Shown one piece after another: positions 1 to 4,997 of a DNA stretch of 5,947 bases. Each line of letters begins with the position of its first letter. Position 1 is the first letter of the stretch. The position numbers and the translations under genes were made by a program. The DNA comes from Patulibacter sp. (GTDB lineage: Bacteria > Actinomycetota > Thermoleophilia > Solirubrobacterales > Solirubrobacteraceae), in assembly GCA_031119595.1 (NCBI GenBank), contig JAVHXX010000066.1, forward strand, positions 7,138 through 13,084, written 5' to 3'. The notes beneath the pieces were generated by a model. It worked only from the letters and a program-made list of their open reading frames with translations. It had not been told where the DNA came from and did not search any database.

Positions 1-153
1 CTCGGCGAGCTGGGCGTCGAGGTCGCGGAACTCGATCGCCGCGTAGGCGGCCTGGAGCACCGTGCGGGGCACCGGGTCGTGCACGAGCAGCGCCGAGCGG
101 AGCTCGGCCGTGAGTGCGTCGTCGCGTTCGTCGAAATCGCCGTGGACCATCAT
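1..153 (-). CDS. Small protein following the sigma factor, N-terminal part only
   Basis: The first 51 codons are visible, starting with two consecutive ATGs (153-151 and 150-148) and still open at the window edge. The visible protein is acidic and helix-prone; residues 20-50 read roughly SALLVHDPVPRTVLQAAYAA followed by IEFRDLDAQLAE. From memory, actinobacterial sigma factor genes are often followed by an uncharacterised protein with a similar N-terminus (a 'DPVP..V..AA.AA...R.LDAELAEL' pattern), so I infer membership of that family; its function is unknown and a role in modulating the sigma factor would be a guess. It lies 18 bp after the sigma factor stop, so co-transcription is likely. A weak GAAG about 6 nt before the ATG may be the ribosome binding site. 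The choice between the two ATGs is open. Confidence 0.72.
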   Translation of the reverse strand, partial: MMVHGDFDERDDALTAELRSALLVHDPVPRTVLQAAYAAIEFRDLDAQLAE

Positions 154-171
154 CGTTACTTCAACAGAGCG

Positions 172-720
172 TCAATCCTGGCCCGTGATACCAAGATGCT
201 CGAGTTCTTTTCGAAGTCGGTCCATGCAGCGCCTGCGCGTGGGCCCGATGCTGCCGATCGGCATGTCGAGCGCCGCCGACACGTCCTCGTAGCTCGGGGC
301 CGGGTCCGCGGCCAGCACCCGCAGCAGCAGCCGGCAGCTCCCGGAGATCGCCTGGAGCCCCCGATGCAGGGCAGAAGCGCGGTCCTGGGTGTCGAGGAGG
401 TCGTCGGCCGTGGGGGCGCCGTCCGTGAGGTGCGTGAAGTCGTCGCTGGGCGTGGTGCGCGCCGAGGCGCCGATCACGCGCAGGCACTCGCGGCGGGTCG
501 TGGTGACGAGCCAGGCGCCCACGCGCTCGGGTTCGTCGAGTCGACCGAGATGCTCGACGAGCCGCAACCACGTGGTCTGGACCACGTCGGCGGCGTCCGC
601 GTCGCTGAGTCGATGCCCCCGCGCCGTCGCCCACACCAGCCCGGAAAACTGATCAACGAGTGACTGCCACGCGCCAGGATCTCCCTCGGCTGCGGCCGCG
701 ACTTGTCTTGATACGTTCAC
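172..720 (-). CDS. ECF-like sigma-70 family RNA polymerase sigma factor
   Basis: This 182-residue protein has the two-domain layout of group 4 (ECF-type) sigma factors. Region 2 spans about residues 10-84, including GDPGAWQSLVDQF, the DAADVVQTTWLRL segment of region 2.2 and VGAWLVTTTRRECLR at region 2.3/2.4. A linker of about 30 residues follows, then region 4 at about 118-173 with a helix-turn-helix around PSYEDVSAALDMPIGSIGPTRRRC. It would direct RNA polymerase to an alternative promoter set. The start is a GTG at 720; the frame extends upstream to a TGA near 778 with no better start, and the bases before the GTG (CCCCGCCCCTGAAC) lack a Shine-Dalgarno site, so a leaderless or poorly initiated mRNA is possible. 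It is divergent from the S8 peptidase gene and heads a probable operon with the small gene at 1-153. No anti-sigma factor with a membrane segment is visible in the window. Confidence 0.93.
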   Translation of the reverse strand: MNVSRQVAAAAEGDPGAWQSLVDQFSGLVWATARGHRLSDADAADVVQTTWLRLVEHLGRLDEPERVGAWLVTTTRRECLRVIGASARTTPSDDFTHLTDGAPTADDLLDTQDRASALHRGLQAISGSCRLLLRVLAADPAPSYEDVSAALDMPIGSIGPTRRRCMDRLRKELEHLGITGQD

Positions 721-747
721 GTTCAGGGGCGGGGGAATTCGGCCTCG

Positions 748-778
748 ACCATACCGTTTGGAGCTGACGTGGAATCAA
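748..778 (-). promoter_or_regulatory. Possible promoter of the sigma factor gene
   Basis: On the minus strand a TATGGT (753-748, TANNNT pattern) is preceded by TTGATT (778-773) at a 19 bp spacing, which is longer than the usual 16-18. Transcription would begin around 741, leaving a leader of about 20 nt. The match is weak and rests on position in the divergent gap as much as on sequence; the -35 would lie inside the first codons of the S8 gene. Confidence 0.25.
760..763 (+). promoter_or_regulatory. Ribosome binding site of the S8 peptidase gene
   Basis: GGAG sits 5 nt before the GTG at 769 and fixes that codon as the start. No ATG or better GTG lies in frame nearby. Confidence 0.7.
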
Positions 779-2037
779 GACGTGGCTGGCCGTACGACAC
801 CACGGATCCGTGGGAACGCGCCATCTTGGACGACCCGGACATCGCGTTCCACGGCGAGAACGGGAACTGGTTCTTCTACCGCCCGGGGCAACTCGTGGTC
901 GATCCGGCGGCGCTTCGGCCCACGGACCCGCGCAACGAGTACGAGGCCGGCAACCACCGTGAGGCCGCCGCACTGCTGAAGGAGCTCGGCGCCCGCCCGG
1001 TCACCGGCGACGCCCCGAGCCGCGCCGAGGCCACCCGCAAGCACGGCACCCGCTCGAAGCAGTCCGACGCCGCCACCGCGAAGCGCCTCGGGCTCGAGCT
1101 CGTCGAGGTCCACGACGACGGCGACCTCCCGGAACACGTCCGCAGGCTCCGGGCCAAGGCGCCGAACTCCGTGTCGCTCAACCACGTCCTCATCGCCGAC
1201 CAGCACCGCGTCGGCGGCTGCGGCCCGGCGGCGGTGGCGCCACGCCCGGGCGACGTCCCCGGCCGCGACATCGCGCTCGGCGCCGGCATCCGGATCGCCG
1301 TGATCGACACCGGCCTCGACGAGTCCCTCGACATCGCCGTCGCCGGCGCGTTGGACCAAGAGGTCCCGGACTCCCAGCCCGACAAGATCCTCGATCCGGC
1401 CGCGGGCCACGGCACCTTCGTCACCGGCATCATCCGGCGCTTCGCGCCCGGCGCCGAGGTGATGGTGCACCGCGCGCTGCTCGGCCCGGCCGGCGTCGCC
1501 AGCGACCTCGAGGTGGCGGAGGCCCTCCTGGAGGTCGGCGACGTCGACCTCATCAACTGCTCGTTCGGCGGCGCCAGCCAGGACGACGCCCCGCCGCTCG
1601 TGATCGCGAAGGCGCTCGCGAAGCTCGACCCGAAGACGGTCGTCGTGTGCGCAGCGGGCAACCAGGACGAGAGCCGGCCGCACTGGCCCGGCGCCTTCAA
1701 GGGCGTGTACGCGGTGGGGTCCGTCGTGAAGTGCGAGAAGACCGGCACCTGGTGCGGCGCCGACTACTCCAACTACGGTTGGTGGGTCGACGCGAGCGCT
1801 CCCGGCAGCGACGTCGTCAGCACCTTCCTGGAGTTCAAGGAGGAGGCGGGCACACTGCGGAACTTCGAGCACGGCGCGCTGTGGTCGGGCACGTCGTTCG
1901 CCACGCCGAAGGTGGTCGCGGCGATCGCGCAGCTCGCCGCCAAGGACGACATCACCGCGAGCGAGGCCGCCTACCGGCTCATCGACAGCCCGGGCGTGGA
2001 GCGCCTCGCGAACCTCGGCGCCCTCATCGAGCTCTAG
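769..2037 (+). CDS. Subtilisin-like S8 family serine peptidase, predicted cytoplasmic
   Basis: The 422-residue protein carries the full S8 signature: catalytic Asp180 in IAVIDTGLD, His214 in GHGTFVTG, oxyanion Asn298 in CAAGNQD and nucleophile Ser376 in SGTSFATP. The catalytic domain spans about residues 168-405. The first ~165 residues are non-catalytic. They begin with an aromatic patch (NWFFYRPGQLVV, 33-44), and a stretch around 110-145 ending in SVSLNHVLIAD resembles the end of a subtilase prodomain; this is an inference. There is no signal peptide, transmembrane helix or C-terminal sorting signal, so it should act inside the cell, unlike most secreted subtilases. The GTG start at 769 is supported by GGAG at 760-763, 5 nt upstream. 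It is divergent from the sigma factor. The natural substrate cannot be read from the sequence; regulated cytoplasmic proteolysis or peptide maturation are both plausible. Confidence 0.94.
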   Translation: MESRRGWPYDTTDPWERAILDDPDIAFHGENGNWFFYRPGQLVVDPAALRPTDPRNEYEAGNHREAAALLKELGARPVTGDAPSRAEATRKHGTRSKQSDAATAKRLGLELVEVHDDGDLPEHVRRLRAKAPNSVSLNHVLIADQHRVGGCGPAAVAPRPGDVPGRDIALGAGIRIAVIDTGLDESLDIAVAGALDQEVPDSQPDKILDPAAGHGTFVTGIIRRFAPGAEVMVHRALLGPAGVASDLEVAEALLEVGDVDLINCSFGGASQDDAPPLVIAKALAKLDPKTVVVCAAGNQDESRPHWPGAFKGVYAVGSVVKCEKTGTWCGADYSNYGWWVDASAPGSDVVSTFLEFKEEAGTLRNFEHGALWSGTSFATPKVVAAIAQLAAKDDITASEAAYRLIDSPGVERLANLGALIEL

Positions 2038-2047
2038 GCGATCGACC

Positions 2048-2077
2048 GGCGCTCCTGGCCGTCGGGCCGGGAGCGCC
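2048..2077. terminator. G/C-rich hairpin between convergent genes, likely bidirectional terminator
   Basis: Arms GGCGCTCCTGGCC (2048-2060) and GGCCGGGAGCGCC (2065-2077) pair over 13 positions with one G-U pair, around a 4 nt loop (GTCG). The hairpin lies in the 57 bp between the stop of the S8 gene (2037) and the stop of the convergent radical SAM gene (2095). Neither side has a U-tract, which is common for terminator-like hairpins in high-GC actinobacteria. Confidence 0.7.
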
Positions 2078-2094
2078 ACGTGCCCGGGGTGGCG

Positions 2095-3141
2095 CTACGC
2101 GACCTCGAGCATCGGCAGCGCCACGGGTGCCGCCGGTGCGAGCGGGGGCGCGATACGCGCCGCGACCTCGTCGTACCAGTACGACGCCGGCCCGGCGGCC
2201 GGGTCGACGAGATCCCACCACGTGCGCTCGGCGGCGCCGGCGAGTTCGCGCGCGGCCGGGCCGCGCAGCCAGGCCCGCGAGAGCGTGGTCAGGCGACCGT
2301 GCGTGAGCGAGCCGACCGCGAGGTGATCCGGGATCTCGTGCGTGAGCGGCCGGACGGTGCCGTCGGACTCGATGATGAGGACCGGTGCGACGTCGGTGAT
2401 GTCGCGGGTCGGGAACTGCGGCACGAACGCGCCGCGGTAGAGCGTGAGCTGGTCCTGGGTGACCGCGTCGACGTGGACGGTGACGCCGAGTTCCTCGCCG
2501 AGCCGGCGGCCCTCGACGATCGCGGCGGTGAGTTCGATGGCATCCGGACGGTCGCCCTGGAGCATCGTGGCCGCGCGCCCCGTGAGCGTGAGCGGGTGGA
2601 CCTGGACGCTGCGGGCACCCTCGCTCGCGGCGAGCCGGACCACGAACTCGAGGCTCGAGGCGTTGTACTGCGTGAGCGTGAAGAGGAACCCGAACGGGAT
2701 CCCCGAGTCGCGCACGACCTGGAGGTTCTTGACCGTCTGGGCGAAGGCGCCGTCGCGGCGGCGCATGAGGTCGTGCTCCTCCTCGGTGCCGTCGATCGAG
2801 ATGGCGAGCGCGTCGATGAGCGGCGCGACCGGCTCCCAGCGACGGGCCTGGCCGAGCAGCATGCCGTTCGTGGTGACCGAGGTGACGAAGTCGAGGCGAC
2901 GGGCGCGGCCGAGCAGACCGGGCAGGCCGTCGTAGAGGAACGGTTCGCCGCCGGAGACCGCGAGCTGCTCGTAGCCGAGGGCGGCGGCGTCCTTGAGGGC
3001 GGCGTGGAGGAGCTCCCGCGGCAGCTCGCCCTGGACCTGCGGCCCGGACGACGAGTAGCAGTGGCCGCAGGCGAGGTTGCACCGCCGCGACGGGTGGACC
3101 TGCAGCACCGGCCCCACGCCGATCGGACCCGCGTTAGACAT
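2095..3141 (-). CDS. Radical SAM enzyme, candidate peptide maturase
   Basis: This 348-residue enzyme has the radical SAM cluster motif CNLACGHC (Cys21, Cys25, Cys28), the SAM-binding SGGEP (63-67) and strand motifs VTTNG (89-93) and ISIDG (114-118), giving a partial TIM barrel to about residue 245. These enzymes use a 4Fe-4S cluster and SAM to make a 5'-deoxyadenosyl radical. The C-terminal part around PVLIIESDGTVRPLTHEI (253-270) and LAVGSL (274-279) is laid out like a SPASM/twitch region, but the only cysteines in the whole protein are the three in the radical SAM motif, so it should carry no auxiliary cluster. I chose the ATG at 3141: it overlaps the stop of the upstream 72-residue gene by 8 nt (ATGTCTAA) and follows a G-run. 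A start at 3261 would add 40 residues of low-complexity sequence read through that upstream gene. Reaction and product are unknown; the coupling suggests the small protein as substrate. Confidence 0.92.
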   Translation of the reverse strand: MSNAGPIGVGPVLQVHPSRRCNLACGHCYSSSGPQVQGELPRELLHAALKDAAALGYEQLAVSGGEPFLYDGLPGLLGRARRLDFVTSVTTNGMLLGQARRWEPVAPLIDALAISIDGTEEEHDLMRRRDGAFAQTVKNLQVVRDSGIPFGFLFTLTQYNASSLEFVVRLAASEGARSVQVHPLTLTGRAATMLQGDRPDAIELTAAIVEGRRLGEELGVTVHVDAVTQDQLTLYRGAFVPQFPTRDITDVAPVLIIESDGTVRPLTHEIPDHLAVGSLTHGRLTTLSRAWLRGPAARELAGAAERTWWDLVDPAAGPASYWYDEVAARIAPPLAPAAPVALPMLEVA

Positions 3142-3352
3142 GGACGCCCCCGGCCACCGCTCCGAGGCCCGGGAAGGCCGCGCCGCTGACGACGACCCGC
3201 GGTGCCTGGAGCGCTCGCGCGTCGGCGCGCAGCACCTGCGACCAGTCGGTGACACCGTCACCGGCCGGTCCGCGGCGTCCCCACACCGCGAGCAGCTTCG
3301 ACGAGCCCCGCTCGCGCTCGCCGCTGTCGATCAGATCCTCGGTCGTGCTCAT
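3134..3352 (-). CDS. 72-residue protein, candidate RiPP precursor coupled to the radical SAM gene
   Basis: The small protein begins MSTTEDLIDSGERERGSSKL, a charged N-terminal section that could be a leader. Next are two Trp-containing segments (LAVWGRRG at 21-28 and VTDWSQVLRADARAL at 34-48). It ends in an uncharged Gly/Val/Ala-rich tail, residues 51-72, with SGAAFPGLG and a terminal GGVHV. It has no Cys, signal peptide or transmembrane helix. AAGGGA (3361-3366) lies 8 nt before the ATG, a good ribosome binding site, and the TAA overlaps the start of the radical SAM gene, so translation is probably coupled. Size, position and a charged head with a neutral tail fit a RiPP precursor. I recognise no known precursor class: it lacks the FxSxx C-terminus, Cys-rich SCIFF pattern, and mycofactocin-type GVY end. 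It could instead be a small partner protein of the enzyme. Confidence 0.8.
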   Translation of the reverse strand: MSTTEDLIDSGERERGSSKLLAVWGRRGPAGDGVTDWSQVLRADARALQAPRVVVSGAAFPGLGAVAGGVHV

Positions 3353-3360
3353 CGTGTGTG

Positions 3361-3366
3361 TCCCTT
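3361..3366 (-). promoter_or_regulatory. Ribosome binding site of the 72-residue gene
   Basis: The minus strand reads AAGGGA followed by 8 nt and the ATG at 3352. It is one of the best Shine-Dalgarno matches in the window and is a main reason for accepting this short gene as real. Confidence 0.7.
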
Positions 3367-3377
3367 GGTCCCGGTGG

Positions 3378-3394
3378 CGTCACCCCCTGTGACG
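3378..3394. promoter_or_regulatory. Perfect dyad upstream of the 72-residue gene, operator or leader hairpin
   Basis: CGTCAC-N5-GTGACG is a perfect inverted repeat with 6-bp arms, ending 25 nt before the ATG at 3352 and 11 nt before its ribosome binding site. As DNA it could be an operator; as RNA it would form a small hairpin in the leader just upstream of the ribosome binding site. It lies in the 262 bp divergent gap 3353-3614, where I found no convincing -35/-10 pair for either direction. The gap also holds a 10-bp self-complementary CCCCGCGGGG at 3459-3468 that may simply reflect base composition. Confidence 0.35.
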
Positions 3395-3602
3395 TCTCCC
3401 GGTGCACTGACAGAGCCCCGCGGCGCCGGGTTGATACATCCCGCAACCGGGAACTTCGCCCCGCGGGGGACACGGGATGCGGTCGCTTCGTAGCGGAGAC
3501 GGCGCGTCCTGCGCGCGAGCGCGGGCCGAAATCGCCCTTGGCGCCTGCGCATTCCCAGCTGATCCTCAGGTTCGACTCGGCCCGTTCTCGCACACTGTGT
3601 CC

Positions 3603-3608
3603 AAGGTG
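3603..3608 (+). promoter_or_regulatory. Ribosome binding site of the GT2-GtrA gene
   Basis: AAGGTG lies 6 nt before the ATG at 3615 and decides this start over the upstream ATG at 3477. Confidence 0.6.
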
Positions 3609-3614
3609 CATCCC

Positions 3615-4889
3615 ATGAACCGCACGCCCCTCCTCCCCGGCGCCCCGGCCAGCGCATCGGCACACGCCGGCCTGCCCGGCGCTGCCTCTGGCACGGCCTT
3701 CCCCGCCCGGCAGCGCGGGGCCAAGGACCACTCGCCGACCACCCCGGTCATCGACATCGTCGTCCCGGTCTACAACGAGGCGCACGTGCTCGCCGCCTCG
3801 ATCCGTCGCCTGCATGAGTACCTCCAGGCGGAGGTGCCGATCCCGGCGCGCATCATCATCGCCAACAACGCCAGCACCGACACGACGGCGATCGTCGCCC
3901 GCGCGCTGGCCGCCGACCTCCCCGGCGTCGAGCTGCTCGACCTCCCCGAGAAGGGCCGCGGCCGTGCGCTGCGCGCCGCCTGGACCGACAGTCCGGCCGA
4001 GGTCCTCTGCTACATGGACGTCGACCTCTCGACCGACCTCCGGGCGCTGCTGCCGCTCGTCGCCCCGCTGCTCTCCGGCCACAGCGACCTCGCGATCGGC
4101 ACCCGCCTCGCGAAGGACTCGCGCGTCGAACGCGGCCTGCAGCGCGAGGTCATCTCGCGGATCTACAACCGCCTCCTGAAGTTCTCGCTCGGCGCCCGTT
4201 TCTCCGACGCCCAATGCGGCTTCAAGGCGATCCGCGCCGACGCCGCCCGCACGCTCGTGCCACAGGTCCGAGACGAGGCCTGGTTCTTCGACACCGAACT
4301 GCTCGTGCTCGCGCAGCGCGAGGGACTCCGCATCCACGAGGTGCCGGTCGACTGGGTCGACGATCCCGACTCGCGCGTCGACGTCGTCCGCACGGCCGTC
4401 GACGACCTCAAGGGGATCGGCCGGCTCATCGCCACGTCGCGGCTGCCGCGGTTCCTCGGGATCGGCGTGGTCTCGACCGTCGCCTACGCGCTGCTCTTCA
4501 TGCTGCTCCACGGCACGCTCGGCTCGGCCGGCGCGAACGCCGCGGCCCTCGGCATCACCGCCGTCGCGAACACGCAGGCCAACCGGTACCTCACCTTCAA
4601 GGTACGCGGCTCCGAGGATCTCGGCAAGCACCACATGCAGGGCTTCCTCGTGTTCCTGCTGGCGCTCGCGCTCACGTCCGGAGCGCTCGGAGCGCTCCAC
4701 CTCATCGATGCGACGCCGTCGCGGTGGGTGCAGCTCACGGTCCTCGTGGTCGCGAACCTCGTCGCGACCGCCCTGCGCTACCTCGCCCTCCGCAACTGGG
4801 TGTTCGACGGCAGCGGCCAGGCCAAGCAGCCACGCCGCCGCCGCGCCAGCACCTGGGAGCTCGTCATGACCGCGTTCCGAGGCGACTGA
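3615..4889 (+). CDS. GT2 glycosyltransferase fused to a GtrA-like membrane domain
   Basis: The protein has 424 residues. After an Ala/Pro/Gly-rich, probably disordered N-terminal extension (1-44) comes a GT2 (GT-A fold) domain of the polyprenyl-phosphate mannose/glucose synthase type, about 46-275. It shows PVYNE (51-55), NNASTD (84-89), the metal-binding DVD (135-137), QCGFKA (200-205) and FFDTE (224-228). A GtrA-like domain follows (about 278-400) with four hydrophobic segments near 279-299, 305-321, 342-364 and 371-390. The family transfers a sugar from a nucleotide donor to a polyprenyl-phosphate carrier; GtrA-like domains are proposed to help move such lipids across the membrane. The ATG at 3615 has AAGGTG at 3603-3608; a further 46 codons are open upstream but lack a site and look non-coding. 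It precedes a GT39-type enzyme, its likely partner. The sugar is not determined by the sequence. Confidence 0.95.
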   Translation: MNRTPLLPGAPASASAHAGLPGAASGTAFPARQRGAKDHSPTTPVIDIVVPVYNEAHVLAASIRRLHEYLQAEVPIPARIIIANNASTDTTAIVARALAADLPGVELLDLPEKGRGRALRAAWTDSPAEVLCYMDVDLSTDLRALLPLVAPLLSGHSDLAIGTRLAKDSRVERGLQREVISRIYNRLLKFSLGARFSDAQCGFKAIRADAARTLVPQVRDEAWFFDTELLVLAQREGLRIHEVPVDWVDDPDSRVDVVRTAVDDLKGIGRLIATSRLPRFLGIGVVSTVAYALLFMLLHGTLGSAGANAAALGITAVANTQANRYLTFKVRGSEDLGKHHMQGFLVFLLALALTSGALGALHLIDATPSRWVQLTVLVVANLVATALRYLALRNWVFDGSGQAKQPRRRRASTWELVMTAFRGD

Positions 4890-4915
4890 CCCGCACCGCG
4901 CCCCGCGCCCTCTTC

Positions 4916-4958
4916 GAGCACCGCCCTGCCGCGTCCACGACGCGGCGGGGCGGTGCTC
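4916..4958. terminator. Long near-perfect hairpin between the two glycosyltransferase genes
   Basis: Two 20-nt arms (4916-4935, starting GAGCACCGCC, and 4939-4958, ending GGCGGTGCTC) pair along their whole length with a single G-U pair, around a 3-nt loop (CAC). It starts 27 bp after the GT2-GtrA stop and is followed by a C/T-rich stretch (CGTCCGCTCCCCTTCC) without a true U-tract. It is probably a terminator or partial terminator; read-through would still allow expression of the next gene, which begins 39 bp later. Confidence 0.7.
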
Positions 4959-4997
4959 CGTCCGCTCCCCTTCCACGACCAAGGATCCACGCTCCCC

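Noticed and set aside
734..760. ECF-type promoter GGAATT-N15-CGTT for the S8 gene, which would make it a target of the adjacent sigma factor
   Set aside because: The elements resemble the GGAAC/CGT pattern, but the start of transcription would fall at or after the GGAG ribosome binding site, which would then be excluded from the mRNA. It is kept only as a remote possibility.
775..2079. A 434-codon open frame antisense to the S8 peptidase, and a 369-codon frame (2080-3189, plus) antisense to the radical SAM gene
   Set aside because: Both mirror genes with intact catalytic motifs and have low-complexity translations; they are shadows.
3142..3261. Radical SAM start at 3261 giving 388 residues
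   Set aside because: The extra 40 residues are Arg/Ser/Ala-rich, show no family similarity, and would read out of frame through most of the 72-residue gene, which has its own good ribosome binding site and a coupled stop.
3134..3352. Assignment of the small protein to FxSxx-COOH, mycofactocin, SCIFF or PqqA-type precursors
   Set aside because: The C-terminus GGVHV lacks the FxSxx ending and the GVY ending, there are no cysteines, and there is no Glu-Tyr pair of the PqqA type.
3502..3516. GCGCG-N5-CGCGC inverted repeat in the divergent intergenic region
   Set aside because: It is a low-complexity alternation of G and C, expected by chance in DNA of this composition.
3477..3614. N-terminal extension of the GT2-GtrA protein to the ATG at 3477
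   Set aside because: The added 46 residues lack any ribosome binding site and family similarity, whereas AAGGTG precedes the ATG at 3615 at normal spacing.
3349..3663. A 104-codon minus-strand frame ending in an ATGA overlap with the 72-residue gene
   Set aside because: The overlap looks like operon coupling, but the frame starts inside the antisense of the GT2-GtrA gene, its translation is Arg-rich without pattern, and most of it is ordinary intergenic sequence.
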